A stretch of DNA of 64,000 nucleotides from Colwellia sp. 75C3. GTDB taxonomy: Bacteria; Pseudomonadota; Gammaproteobacteria; Enterobacterales; Alteromonadaceae. Shown in pieces: positions 48,033 to 56,545 of this stretch; the stretch's first letter is position 1, and every line of letters starts with the position of its first letter. Location of the stretch: contig NZ_PJAU01000059.1 in assembly GCF_002836255.1 (NCBI RefSeq), positions 372,001 through 436,000 of the forward strand, in the 5' to 3' direction. A program made the translations under genes and the position numbers. Below the pieces are notes generated by a model. It saw only the letters and a program-made list of their open reading frames with translations, made no database searches and was not told the DNA's origin.

Positions 48033-49532
48033 ATGAAATTTTCGAGTCGTACTTTGTTTAAAAAATCATTAGAAATATTCCAAAATTTACCCAAGCAACA
48101 TCGCGGGATCATTATTGCCAGTAGTTGTTTTTTATTGCTCTTATTAATCATTCCTTCGAGTGAAGAAAACCTCGATGTTGAAGATATCCAAGTCGGAAAA
48201 CGCATTCAAGTGGCCTTGCCAGAAGACATAATGCCAGCAGGGACGATACCGAGACAAAGTGCGTTACCGCAACGCAGTACACCTAAAGTTACTAACAATA
48301 CCACAACCGAGCAACTGCCTTCGTTAGCTAAAAATCAAAGTACTCAGCAAGATGGCAGTTTAACTAGCGGTAAATTACAACGTAAAGTTAAAATCCAAGA
48401 CACGAAAGAAGAACTGGCGAACTTAAGTTGGCAAACGGTTAAAGTACGTAATGGTGACTCGTTAGCCTTAATTTTAAAACGCTTAGGTTTTACCGCCCAA
48501 ACTACTTATGCGGTGAGTACCGCCAAAGGTAAAGACAGTCAATTATTAAAAAGACTAAATGTTGGTGACCAATTACGTATTGCCAGCAATGATACGCAAC
48601 AATTAGCTGCGCTTGAATATCCTCTTTCTAAAACTGATACCTTATTTATTAATTTAGTGGGCGATAGTTATCAATCACACCGCGAAAGTAAAGAGGTTGA
48701 AATACGTGAAAGCTTTAGCTATGGCACTATAACGTCTAGCTTTTGGAATGCTGGCGCAAGTGCGGGGTTAAATGATAGCCAGATAATTAACTTCGCTAAT
48801 ATGTTTGGTTGGGATATTGATTTTGCCTTGGATATTCGCGAGGGAGATAGTTTTCATGTTACTTTCGAGAAAAAATATGTCGAAGGAGAATATATTGGTA
48901 CAGGTGATATTTTAGCGGCAGAAATTACCAACCAAGGTGAAGTGTTCCAAGCCATTCGTTTCACGGATGGTGAGTATTACAGCCCAGATGGCAGAAGTAT
49001 GCGTAAAGCCTTTTTACGTGCTCCGGTTAATTTTAAATACATCAGTTCTAGCTTTAAGCGTAATCGTCGACACCCAGTGACAAAACGGGTGCAATCACAT
49101 AATGGTATAGATTACGCGGCGAAACAAGGTACGCCAGTGGTTGCTGCAGGTAATGGTAAGGTAACCCATGCTGCTTATAGTAAATATAATGGTTATTATG
49201 TGTTTATTCAGCATGGTAATGGCATAGTGACTAAATACCTGCATTTTTATAAGCGAGCAGCCGTTAAAAAAGGTCAACGAGTAAAACAAGGACAAGTGAT
49301 TGGTTACGTAGGTGCAACGGGATTAGCGGCAGGGCCACATTTACATTATGAATTTTTACTTCATGGCGTACATCGCAACCCTCGTACAGTGAAGTTACCG
49401 GTCGCAAAGCCTATTGCAAAAAAATACAAAGCGAAGTTTACTTTGTTGGCAGCCAAGCGATTAGAAGCGTTATCAGGTGCTAAAAATGCATTACTGTCGA
49501 CACAAGCAAATGATATCGCCCCTAATGACTAA
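48033..49532 (+). CDS. M23 family peptidoglycan endopeptidase, MepM-like
   Basis: This is probably a DD-endopeptidase that opens peptidoglycan cross-links to let the wall grow. It has a membrane anchor at about 25-42 (GIIIASSCFLLLLLIIP), a low-complexity linker, and a LysM/OapA-like region (VKVRNGDSLALILKRLGF). A C-terminal M23 domain follows with the zinc ligands HNGID and HLHYEF and the GATGLAAGPH segment. 499 residues, against 440 in E. coli MepM. It is followed by overlapping anmK, linking wall opening with recycling. Confidence 0.9.
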   Translation: MKFSSRTLFKKSLEIFQNLPKQHRGIIIASSCFLLLLLIIPSSEENLDVEDIQVGKRIQVALPEDIMPAGTIPRQSALPQRSTPKVTNNTTTEQLPSLAKNQSTQQDGSLTSGKLQRKVKIQDTKEELANLSWQTVKVRNGDSLALILKRLGFTAQTTYAVSTAKGKDSQLLKRLNVGDQLRIASNDTQQLAALEYPLSKTDTLFINLVGDSYQSHRESKEVEIRESFSYGTITSSFWNAGASAGLNDSQIINFANMFGWDIDFALDIREGDSFHVTFEKKYVEGEYIGTGDILAAEITNQGEVFQAIRFTDGEYYSPDGRSMRKAFLRAPVNFKYISSSFKRNRRHPVTKRVQSHNGIDYAAKQGTPVVAAGNGKVTHAAYSKYNGYYVFIQHGNGIVTKYLHFYKRAAVKKGQRVKQGQVIGYVGATGLAAGPHLHYEFLLHGVHRNPRTVKLPVAKPIAKKYKAKFTLLAAKRLEALSGAKNALLSTQANDIAPND

Positions 49533-50724
49533 CAAAGACAATATGATGCAAGGAAAATATTATATTGGCCTAATGTCTGGCACCAGTGCTGATGGTATTG
49601 ATTTAGCGCTAGTAGACTTTACCAGTAAGAATGAAAAACCTCGTTTGGTAGCCAGTTTTTATCAAAGTTATAGTAGCGTGCTTGCCGAGAAAATCACCTC
49701 CCTTTATCAACCAGGTAATAATGAAATTGATCGTGCTTTTCATCTAGATGTTGAATTAGCGCATTTGTTTGCTCAAGCAATTAACGCCTTACTTAGCCAA
49801 GAAAACCTTAACTCTGCAGATATTATTGCCATTGGTAGCCATGGGCAAACCATCCGTCACCGTCCAAGTGCTGATAACCCATTTACCTTACAAATAGGTT
49901 GCTGCCAAACGTTAGCTACGGTGACTGGAATTCGCGTAGTTGGGCAGTTTCGCCGTAAAGATATGGCGTTAGGAGGGCAAGGCGCGCCTTTAGTCCCTAT
50001 TTTCCATCAACAGCTTTTTGCTCATTCAGTCGATGCGAATTTTGTAGTTAATATCGGTGGTATTGCTAATATTACTTTTTTGCCAGAACAAGGCTCTAGC
50101 AAATCAGTATTAGGTTTTGATACTGGCCCCGGCAATGCTTTACTCGATGATTGGTTTACTAAAAATCATTCAAGCAGTAACGAAAAATTCGATAAAAGTG
50201 GTGCGTGGGCAGCAACGGGAAAAGTTAATCAAGCGCTACTGATACAATTGATGCAAGATGATTATATCAAAGCCGCCGCACCTAAAAGTACCGGAAGAGA
50301 GTACTTCCATCTTGATTGGCTTGAACAGCAATTAACTTTTTTTACAGAAAATAGTTACTCACAGCACGGTGCAATCACTGATGAAGAGCTTAACGCAGTA
50401 GACGTCCAAGCAACACTATTGGTTTTTACCGCACAAAGCATCTGTGATGCAATTAAGTCATTAACTACACAAGGTAAAGTCTACTTGTGTGGTGGTGGTG
50501 TACATAATAGCGCCCTTGTTGAAGCACTTAAAACTAGCTTGAATACATCTAACTCTGCGTTTGAAATCAATAGTATGCAAGCCTTGAATATTGATGGCGA
50601 TATTCTTGAAGCGATGGCCTTTGCTTGGCTTGCTTACGCTTTTGATCATAGTTTAGTGAGTAATATGCCGGCGGTAACTGGCGCAAGTGCAAGCTGCACC
50701 TTGGGTAGTACCTACCTTCCATAA
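49525..50724 (+). CDS. anmK: Anhydro-N-acetylmuramic acid kinase
   Basis: AnmK cleaves and phosphorylates anhydro-MurNAc from recycled peptidoglycan, giving MurNAc-6-phosphate. Motifs are YIGLMSGTSADGIDLALVDF near the start, IGSHGQTIRH, GGIANITFLP, DTGPGNALLDDW and LCGGGVHNSALV. The start is either ATG 49525 (overlapping the mepM stop as ATGACTAA) or ATG 49543, which fits the E. coli start better. The longer frame from 49477 is rejected. Family length is about 370 residues; here it is 393-399. Confidence 0.95.
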   Translation: MTNKDNMMQGKYYIGLMSGTSADGIDLALVDFTSKNEKPRLVASFYQSYSSVLAEKITSLYQPGNNEIDRAFHLDVELAHLFAQAINALLSQENLNSADIIAIGSHGQTIRHRPSADNPFTLQIGCCQTLATVTGIRVVGQFRRKDMALGGQGAPLVPIFHQQLFAHSVDANFVVNIGGIANITFLPEQGSSKSVLGFDTGPGNALLDDWFTKNHSSSNEKFDKSGAWAATGKVNQALLIQLMQDDYIKAAAPKSTGREYFHLDWLEQQLTFFTENSYSQHGAITDEELNAVDVQATLLVFTAQSICDAIKSLTTQGKVYLCGGGVHNSALVEALKTSLNTSNSAFEINSMQALNIDGDILEAMAFAWLAYAFDHSLVSNMPAVTGASASCTLGSTYLP

Positions 50725-50883
50725 ATTTTATAACATTATTGTCATAAATTAGAGTCAGTTGGCTAATTTCAGCGACTTCTTGCTTAAAACACGATAGTAA
50801 TCTACTGGCAATCCATCACTTCAACACTATACTTAAACACTGAACGTTCAATAAATGAACTGATAGGTTGTACAGAACGCTAA

Positions 50884-50917
50884 TACCGATTAGACCACTT
50901 AGTGAATTTGATTGGTA
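50884..50917. repeat. 34-bp palindromic sequence
   Basis: TACCGAT (50884-50890) pairs with ATTGGTA (50911-50917) with one wobble. Inside it lies CACTTAGTG. It resembles the ends of element B (AATACCAA type), so it may be a small relative or remnant. Confidence 0.45.
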
Positions 50918-50957
50918 TAACTCAGTACACCATTGAAGTTAGTGTCGAGGAGGGCTT

Positions 50958-51149
50958 ATGGAATTTAAAGATATTCATATCGGTATGAAATGTGGCAGTA
51001 AAAAAGGGAGTGGTACTGTTACTTGGGTTGATGGCTCAACACATACTATTTATATGGTTGATTGTAATAATAATAATAATTTTGAAGTTAACATCAGCGA
51101 TATAATTGAAGATCCACAAGCGCACAATAAAGAAGATGATTACTATTAA
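50958..51149 (+). CDS. Small acidic protein, unknown
   Basis: This protein has 63 residues, MEFKDIHIGMKCGSKKGSG at the start and an acidic end (NKEDDYY). A strong GAGGAGGG ribosome-binding site 5 bases before the ATG supports it as a real gene. The sequence pattern (IGMKCGSKKGSGTVTWVDGSTHTIYMV) suggests a small beta barrel such as an SH3 or KOW-like fold. A run of five AAT codons (Asn repeat, about residues 38-42) could be length-variable. Own terminator follows. Confidence 0.7.
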   Translation: MEFKDIHIGMKCGSKKGSGTVTWVDGSTHTIYMVDCNNNNNFEVNISDIIEDPQAHNKEDDYY

Positions 51150-51183
51150 ATAGCGCCTAAATTTATCGTTGATAAATAAATAC

Positions 51184-51216
51184 AAACCCGTCAAATTTAT
51201 ATTTTGTCGGGTTTTT
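51184..51216 (+). terminator. Intrinsic terminator
   Basis: AAACCCG (51184-51190) pairs with CGGGTTT (51208-51214), extended by CAAA/TTTG, and is followed by T. It lies 35 bp after the small acidic gene. Confidence 0.8.
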
Positions 51217-51351
51217 CATTTTCACTCCGTAAATATATTGAATCTGCCCTAGGTATTTGCCACACTGCTCCCTCTACGACAAACTTGCTTAATTACATTA
51301 GTATAATCAAGTCACTCTGTCTCAAATCAAACTCATGCTTTAAGGTCTTTT

Positions 51352-52806
51352 ATGGATTGGTTGTCAGTGTTGCCTCCTTTGGTGGCAATTATTATTGTTA
51401 TTTGGAAAAAAGAAGTCATTCTGGCCTTACTTTCCGCTGTATTTACCTCCGAGTTGTTATTGGCATCTCAACACCATAGTAATGCTATATTTCATGCTTT
51501 TATTGGCTTTATTGAACGTATTATCACTGTCGTCAGTTCTGGCGGTAATGCCCGTATTTTGATTTTCAGTTTGCTGATTGGGGCTTTGTTGGCCTATGTC
51601 AGAGACTCTGGTGGTGTTACTGCCACCGTGGAAAAGTTAGTAAATAAAGGCATTGCTAAAAATAAACGACAAGTCGGTGCGTTAACCATGTTTACTGGCA
51701 TGGTTATCTTTATTGAATCAAACTTGAGTGTACTTACTGCGGGCATTTTATCTCGTGATTTATTCGATAAATTCAAAATGAGTCGTGCGCGTTTAGCGTA
51801 CATTATTGACAGTACCAGTGCGCCAGTATGTATATTAGTGCTACTAAATGGTTGGGGTGCGTATGTATTAGCATTGCTTAATAACTATGAGTTAGGACAG
51901 TCTTCGGTGTCTATTTTGTGGGGTTCTGTTGCGTTTAACTTCTACGCTATTATCGCTTTGCTTATGGTGGTTTATACGGTAGTAACCGATAGAGTACACG
52001 GGCCGATGAAAGCGACCGAGTTAGCGTTGAATACGGATGGTGCAACACAAACAACTTCAACTGAACAGCATTCAACAGTTTCACCGCAAGCCGTACCACA
52101 AGAAACATTGTCACAAGCCATACTGCACGAAACCATGGTACCCGCCACTAAAGCCCGCTTTATGTTGGTGCCCTTATTAAGCATGATTTTTGGTATGTTT
52201 TTCTTTATGTACTGGAGTGGTAATGGAAACATCACCCAAGGTAGCGGTAGCAAGTCGGTGCTGTATGCGACCTGTTTAGCCTTAGCCGTGAGTTACTTTT
52301 TACTGCGTTTTTCTAAGCGTTTTGAGCATAAAGAGTTAGTTGAAATAGGTTTTAAAGGCATTGGTGAATTACTGCCTTTGGTTACGATAGTCTTATTATC
52401 ACTGACCCTTGGCGCAAGTTTAAAAGAGCTAGGCACAGGTTACTTTATTGCAGGTATTGTTGGTGATTATCTCCCGCTAATCCTTGTGGTACCTATGTTG
52501 TTTTTAGCTGGTGCAGTTATTTCATTTAGTACCGGAACCTCATGGGGAACGTTCGCCATTTTAATTCCAATTGGTGTGCCATTAATTCAAGCATTAGGTT
52601 TACCGCCTTCATTGGTGATTGCTGCCATTCTTGGAGGTGGTATCTTTGGTGATCATTGTTCACCTATTTCTGATACTACCGCTGTTTCGGCCATCGCATC
52701 GGGTTGCGATTTACTTGAACATGTAAAAACCCAAATGCCTTACGCATTGTTTGGTGGCGCGGTAACACTGGTGGCTTATGTTATTGCAAGTATTGTCATG
52801 ATTTAG
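51352..52806 (+). CDS. NhaC-type Na+/H+ antiporter family protein
   Basis: This is an inner-membrane transporter with about eleven helices. The NhaC/ion-transporter signature is visible in SFSTGTSWGTFAILIPIG and GGGIFGDHCSPISDTTAVS near the C-terminus, and FTGMVIFIESNLSVLTAG in the first half. A hydrophilic loop of Thr/Gln/Glu (about 227-258) divides the halves. Exact substrate is uncertain: sodium/proton exchange is the family default, but amino acids are used by some members. 484 residues. AAGG lies before the ATG. Confidence 0.85.
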   Translation: MDWLSVLPPLVAIIIVIWKKEVILALLSAVFTSELLLASQHHSNAIFHAFIGFIERIITVVSSGGNARILIFSLLIGALLAYVRDSGGVTATVEKLVNKGIAKNKRQVGALTMFTGMVIFIESNLSVLTAGILSRDLFDKFKMSRARLAYIIDSTSAPVCILVLLNGWGAYVLALLNNYELGQSSVSILWGSVAFNFYAIIALLMVVYTVVTDRVHGPMKATELALNTDGATQTTSTEQHSTVSPQAVPQETLSQAILHETMVPATKARFMLVPLLSMIFGMFFFMYWSGNGNITQGSGSKSVLYATCLALAVSYFLLRFSKRFEHKELVEIGFKGIGELLPLVTIVLLSLTLGASLKELGTGYFIAGIVGDYLPLILVVPMLFLAGAVISFSTGTSWGTFAILIPIGVPLIQALGLPPSLVIAAILGGGIFGDHCSPISDTTAVSAIASGCDLLEHVKTQMPYALFGGAVTLVAYVIASIVMI

Positions 52807-52959
52807 TTCGTTCTTTTTCTTTGTCTTAGTATATAACAATGTTCTCTTTGTTGTTAAGCATGAAAATTAGTGCAGTTATCGATAGTGAGTTGTAAAGCAA
52901 CTCACTATCGTGCAGATTAACTGTCTGAGATTTCTAGTTTAAGATTAACGAGAACAATA

Positions 52960-54006
52960 ATGAAAAAATCGCTACCCCTCTTAACTTGTTTACTTTTATC
53001 CGCCTTTGCTAACACGGCATATTCTAATTCTGTCCAAGCAAAAGACCTGCCTTTTGCTATCGCCATTCATGGTGGTGCAGGTACAATTGAAAAATCTCGT
53101 TTTACGCCTGAAAAAGAAGCAGCATATCGCGCTAAGTTAACCGAGTCTGTTGAAGCCGGTTACGCTATTCTAGAAAAAGGCGGCACTAGTCTTGATGCGT
53201 TAACTGCCGCAATAAATATCCTCGAAAACTCGCCATTTTTCAATGCAGGTAAAGGCGCGGTTTATACCCATGATGAAACTCATGAGATGGATGCTTCTAT
53301 TATGGAAGGAAAAAATCGTCAAGCAGGTGCCGTTGCAGGTGTTAAGCATATTGAGAACCCGATAAATTTAGCACGCTTAGTGATGGATGAATCTGTGCAC
53401 GTTATGTTAAGTGGTGCCGGCGCAGAAACCTTTGCCAAAAGCCAAGGGGTTGAGTTAGTTGATAACAAACTTTTTGATACTGACCATAGATATAAATCGC
53501 TTCAGCGCGCTAAAGCCAAAATGAAAAAGGCGAAGCAAGAAAATAAAGACTACCAAGCGGCACATTCTGCACTCGATACTGAGTATAAAGTGGGAACTGT
53601 TGGCGCTGTAGCCCTTGATAAATTCGGCAATATCGCTGCAGGTACTTCTACTGGCGGCATGACAAATAAACGTTTTGGTCGTATTGGTGACTCTCCGGTT
53701 ATTGGTGCAGGGACTTTTGCTGATAATAACTCGTGTGCTGTTTCGGCGACGGGTCATGGTGAATACTTCATCCGTTATAACGTAGCCGCTGATATTTGTG
53801 CCAGAGTGCAGTATCAAGGAAAGACTATTGAGCAAGCGGGTAAAGAAGTTATTCATGATGTACTTATGCCTATTGGCGGCACAGGTGGCGTGATTATTAT
53901 TGATACTAAAGGCAATATTAGCTTACCTTTCAATACTAAAGGTATGTACCGAGCGAGTAAGTCTAATGGCCAAATGACCTATGTCGGCATTTTTAAAGAT
54001 GATTAG
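52960..54006 (+). CDS. Isoaspartyl peptidase / L-asparaginase, exported
   Basis: This is an N-terminal nucleophile hydrolase that cleaves itself and then hydrolyses isoaspartyl dipeptides or asparagine. The nucleophile is Thr213 in YKVGTVGAV, the start of the beta subunit. GGAGT near 38-42 and GGMTNKRFGRIGDSPVIGAGT complete the site. An N-terminal signal peptide (about 1-22, NTAYS) indicates export to the periplasm, unlike cytoplasmic IaaA. 348 residues, monocistronic. Confidence 0.93.
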   Translation: MKKSLPLLTCLLLSAFANTAYSNSVQAKDLPFAIAIHGGAGTIEKSRFTPEKEAAYRAKLTESVEAGYAILEKGGTSLDALTAAINILENSPFFNAGKGAVYTHDETHEMDASIMEGKNRQAGAVAGVKHIENPINLARLVMDESVHVMLSGAGAETFAKSQGVELVDNKLFDTDHRYKSLQRAKAKMKKAKQENKDYQAAHSALDTEYKVGTVGAVALDKFGNIAAGTSTGGMTNKRFGRIGDSPVIGAGTFADNNSCAVSATGHGEYFIRYNVAADICARVQYQGKTIEQAGKEVIHDVLMPIGGTGGVIIIDTKGNISLPFNTKGMYRASKSNGQMTYVGIFKDD

Positions 54007-54145
54007 CTGATCCACAAACGATCAACAGTAGATCATCAAAATGAAGTATGATCAATTTCTGCTGAACATTTACGGTAAGGCATTGGTAAGGCGATAAGAT
54101 TTGTTATTATCGCCTTAATCACTCGCTAGAATCCTACCCACTTCT

Positions 54146-54185
54146 TTGATCTAGATCAAGTTTAACTGTCCATAGTCATTAATAT
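54146..54185 (+). promoter_or_regulatory. Perfect FNR box and -10 of the 41-residue gene
   Basis: TTGATCTAGATCAA (54146-54159) is a perfect FNR consensus. A TAATAT -10 lies at 54180-54185. The start near 54192 would put the box centre at about -40, the class II activation position. Confidence 0.85.
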
Positions 54186-54241
54186 CGGCTAAAATGTGCG
54201 CCATATTTTAGTTGTTTATTTGTTGTACAGGAAACTAGACC

Positions 54242-54367
54242 ATGTCAAACCATGAAGAAGATTTTAAAGATACTAGCTCATTCATTAATTTAGCAATGAT
54301 TCTTGTCGCAATTGTTGCCATGCCTTTACTACCTATGGTTATGGGTTGGTTTACGATGTTACGTTAA
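54242..54367 (+). CDS. 41-residue single-span membrane peptide, FNR-controlled
   Basis: The peptide starts MSNHEEDFKDTSSF and ends GWFTMLR. Between them is one hydrophobic helix (LAMILVAIVAMPLLPMVMG) rich in methionine and proline. AGGA lies about 9 bases before the ATG. A perfect FNR box with a spaced -10 precedes it, and a terminator follows, so it forms its own transcription unit. The design recalls small respiratory accessory peptides such as NapE, TorE or CydX, but I cannot match it to any. It is too short for ordinary gene callers. Confidence 0.75.
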   Translation: MSNHEEDFKDTSSFINLAMILVAIVAMPLLPMVMGWFTMLR

Positions 54368-54380
54368 ACGACCATTAATT

Positions 54381-54423
54381 ATTACTGTCGAGGGGCGATC
54401 GCACCTCACAGTAATGATTTTTA
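54381..54423 (+). terminator. Intrinsic terminator of the small gene
   Basis: ATTACTGT (54381-54388) pairs with ACAGTAAT (54408-54415). Inside it GAGG pairs with CCTC after a one-base bulge. A T-rich tail follows. Confidence 0.8.
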
Positions 54424-54559
54424 ACTGTACTAATCTCTGTAAAACTTACTACTTTCTATCCTTATATAATCCCTATTCATCGCTATTATCTAATGCATGA
54501 CATCATTTTTTGCTACAGTGTCAGCGAATTTTCATATTTTAAACTTAGCGGTAAATTAA

Positions 54560-55177
54560 ATGCCTGATTTAGCTATTCTTGCGGTTTTTATTCCCACATT
54601 CTTTTTTGTCTCAATAACGCCTGGCATGTGCATGACACTGGCTATGACCTTAGGTATGAGTATTGGTGTGCGTCGTACACTATGGATGATGATTGGTGAG
54701 CTCATTGGTGTCGCCATTGTTGCCATTGCTGCTGTACTTGGTGTTGCCAGTATTATGCTGAATTACCCTGATATATTTGAAGTATTGAAATGGGTCGGTG
54801 GCGCTTACTTAGCTTACATTGGTGTAAACATGTGGCGCTCAAAAGGTAAAATGGCGATAGGTGAAAATAAGCTAAGTGATGTTAGCCGTAGTTCGTTATT
54901 TACTCAGGGTTTTGTCACTGCCATTGCCAATCCAAAGGGCTGGGCTTTTATGATTTCTCTACTTCCCCCTTTTATTAGTGTTGATCGTGACGTTGCTCCT
55001 CAGTTACTAATATTACTCAGTGTTATTATGGTAACCGAATTTACTAGCATGATGGCGTACGCAGCTGGTGGTAAGAGCTTACGGATATTTTTAAGTCGTG
55101 GCGATAATGTTAAATGGATGAATCGTATTGCTGGTAGTTTGATGGTAGCTGTTGCTATTTGGCTGGCGTTTGGCTAG
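54560..55177 (+). CDS. LysE/RhtB family exporter
   Basis: This is an inner-membrane amino-acid or metabolite exporter with six helices. The LysE-family N-terminus FVSITPGMCMTLAMTLGMSIG (about 17-37) and the KWVGGAYLAYIGVNMWRS segment (about 73-90) are present. 205 residues, the normal length. Substrate unknown. Confidence 0.88.
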   Translation: MPDLAILAVFIPTFFFVSITPGMCMTLAMTLGMSIGVRRTLWMMIGELIGVAIVAIAAVLGVASIMLNYPDIFEVLKWVGGAYLAYIGVNMWRSKGKMAIGENKLSDVSRSSLFTQGFVTAIANPKGWAFMISLLPPFISVDRDVAPQLLILLSVIMVTEFTSMMAYAAGGKSLRIFLSRGDNVKWMNRIAGSLMVAVAIWLAFG

Positions 55178-55246
55178 TTTTTTGATTTGAAGTTAGGAAT
55201 TATTCTCTTAATTTCACAATAAAGTATTAATTAATAGGTTTTAAGG

Positions 55247-56131
55247 ATGATTAAGTTGCGTAATTTTGAGTCTTTAACGGAAACCGAAAAAGAGAACGAT
55301 TTTGCTATAACAGCGCATTATCCCTTTGTTAGTCTGCTTCGATTTTTTCGGCAGACTTTTATCTTATTGATAGCGGGTATTTTTTTATCAGGTTGCGACT
55401 TACTGAGTGAAGATTCTGATGATGTCACCAGTGAGAATATCTATATCTTGGCTGAATTAACAGCTAAAGGAAATTCGTCTACTTACATCAAAGTAAATCT
55501 TCATAAAAACGAAAGCTTTGGCCAACCATTAGAATTAGTTAATGGCGATAAACTGACGGTGAGCTATTTAGGTAATTCAGTTGAACTGACCAAAGACAAT
55601 AATATTGTTGAAATAGACTATACCGCCAGTATTGCCAATCAAGGGCAGGGTGGAACGTATACGTTAACCTTTGATCGTCATGATGGCAGCCAAATCACTT
55701 CAACGGTGATTATGCCTGAGCCATATACGATAAATTCGCCGAGTGAACATACTGTATTTAGAGAAAATGATAATGTTGCTGTGACGTGGTCACCAGCAGT
55801 GACAGGCAATGAGCTTAGCTTCCATGGTCATCTTCGTTGTAAAACCTATGAAGATGATTTAAGTACAGAGTGGGATAATGAAAATGAGACGTGGCTAACC
55901 TCTGATGATGGTGAGTATCTGCTACCTCTTAATAAGTTAATTTCTAATTTAACGTTTGAGATTACCCTTGAAGATGAGCACTTTGATTATGCCGCACCTT
56001 GTTCATTAGACTTTGATATATCACGCACTAATCATGGTGATCTCGCAGGTAAATATGAGAGTGGTAGTCGTTTGACAGCTGTACAATACCGTCAAATTGA
56101 AAATCTTTCAGTGTGGTTGATAGCTGACTAG
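55247..56131 (+). CDS. Lipoprotein with a degenerate oxyR start fused at its N-terminus
   Basis: The mature part follows a lipobox in IAGIFLSGC (Cys50) and is an acidic, beta-rich protein with no recognised domain. The first 29 codons are a copy of the start of oxyR at 56546: 14 of 29 residues and 64 of 87 bases are identical without gaps (MIKLR, then LT, then FVS). No ATG, GTG or TTG lies between this copy and the hydrophobic core except one TTG inside it, so translation probably starts at 55247. That gives an unusually long signal-peptide N-region. Whether it is still exported is uncertain. 294 residues. Confidence 0.65.
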   Translation: MIKLRNFESLTETEKENDFAITAHYPFVSLLRFFRQTFILLIAGIFLSGCDLLSEDSDDVTSENIYILAELTAKGNSSTYIKVNLHKNESFGQPLELVNGDKLTVSYLGNSVELTKDNNIVEIDYTASIANQGQGGTYTLTFDRHDGSQITSTVIMPEPYTINSPSEHTVFRENDNVAVTWSPAVTGNELSFHGHLRCKTYEDDLSTEWDNENETWLTSDDGEYLLPLNKLISNLTFEITLEDEHFDYAAPCSLDFDISRTNHGDLAGKYESGSRLTAVQYRQIENLSVWLIAD

Positions 56132-56266
56132 GAATACAGTTCGTCGCCATTATCTAAGTTAACATAACCCGCATGTATTGGTATTTACAGTAACGTAACT
56201 CGCTTTCATAACGTGATCATAATATCATAGCTGAATGCTCTCTTTTCTTATTAATTGATAGGCTAA
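56132..56266. other. Spacer before element B
   Basis: No gene, promoter or repeat is recognised here. The sequence is AT-rich. Confidence 0.4.
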
Positions 56267-56542
56267 AATACCAAATCAAGTAAGTTTGTTCCCACTCAGA
56301 GCTTGTCAGCGGTTTGAGAACAAATAGAATTTTTTATATATAGTCATTCTATATTAAGGAAATTATGTGCGGTTATCGAATTGCTGACAAACTCCCAAAG
56401 GGCGAGTATCTAATAAAAGGTAAAGACTTATATGCTGCGTTATTGATTTTGACAATAGAATAATTATTCTCTTCAATCAATACCTTGCCTCGAAGCCTTT
56501 TAATTCTCGCTGAGTGAAAAAAAACTTATTTGAATTGGTATT
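56267..56542. mobile_element. 276-bp miniature inverted-repeat element (copy B)
   Basis: Terminal inverted repeats of 33 bp (56267-56299 and 56510-56542) match at 28 of 33 positions and begin AATACCAA. The interior carries the core GCGTTATTGATTTTGA at 56437-56452. Its 22-bp extension from TATGCT is identical in element C, and CTTCAATCAAT-CCTTGCCT follows in both. The termini differ from those of A and C, so it is a second subfamily with the same core. Its right end lies 3 bp before the oxyR start codon. Confidence 0.85.
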
Positions 56543-56545
56543 ACT

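Noticed and set aside
50812..50860. LexA-type site around GAACGTTC
   Set aside because: It lacks the CTGT-N8-ACAG pattern of gammaproteobacterial LexA boxes.
54242..54367. Assigning the 41-residue peptide to NapE, TorE or CydX
   Set aside because: It shares only size and a single helix; conserved residues of those families are not seen.
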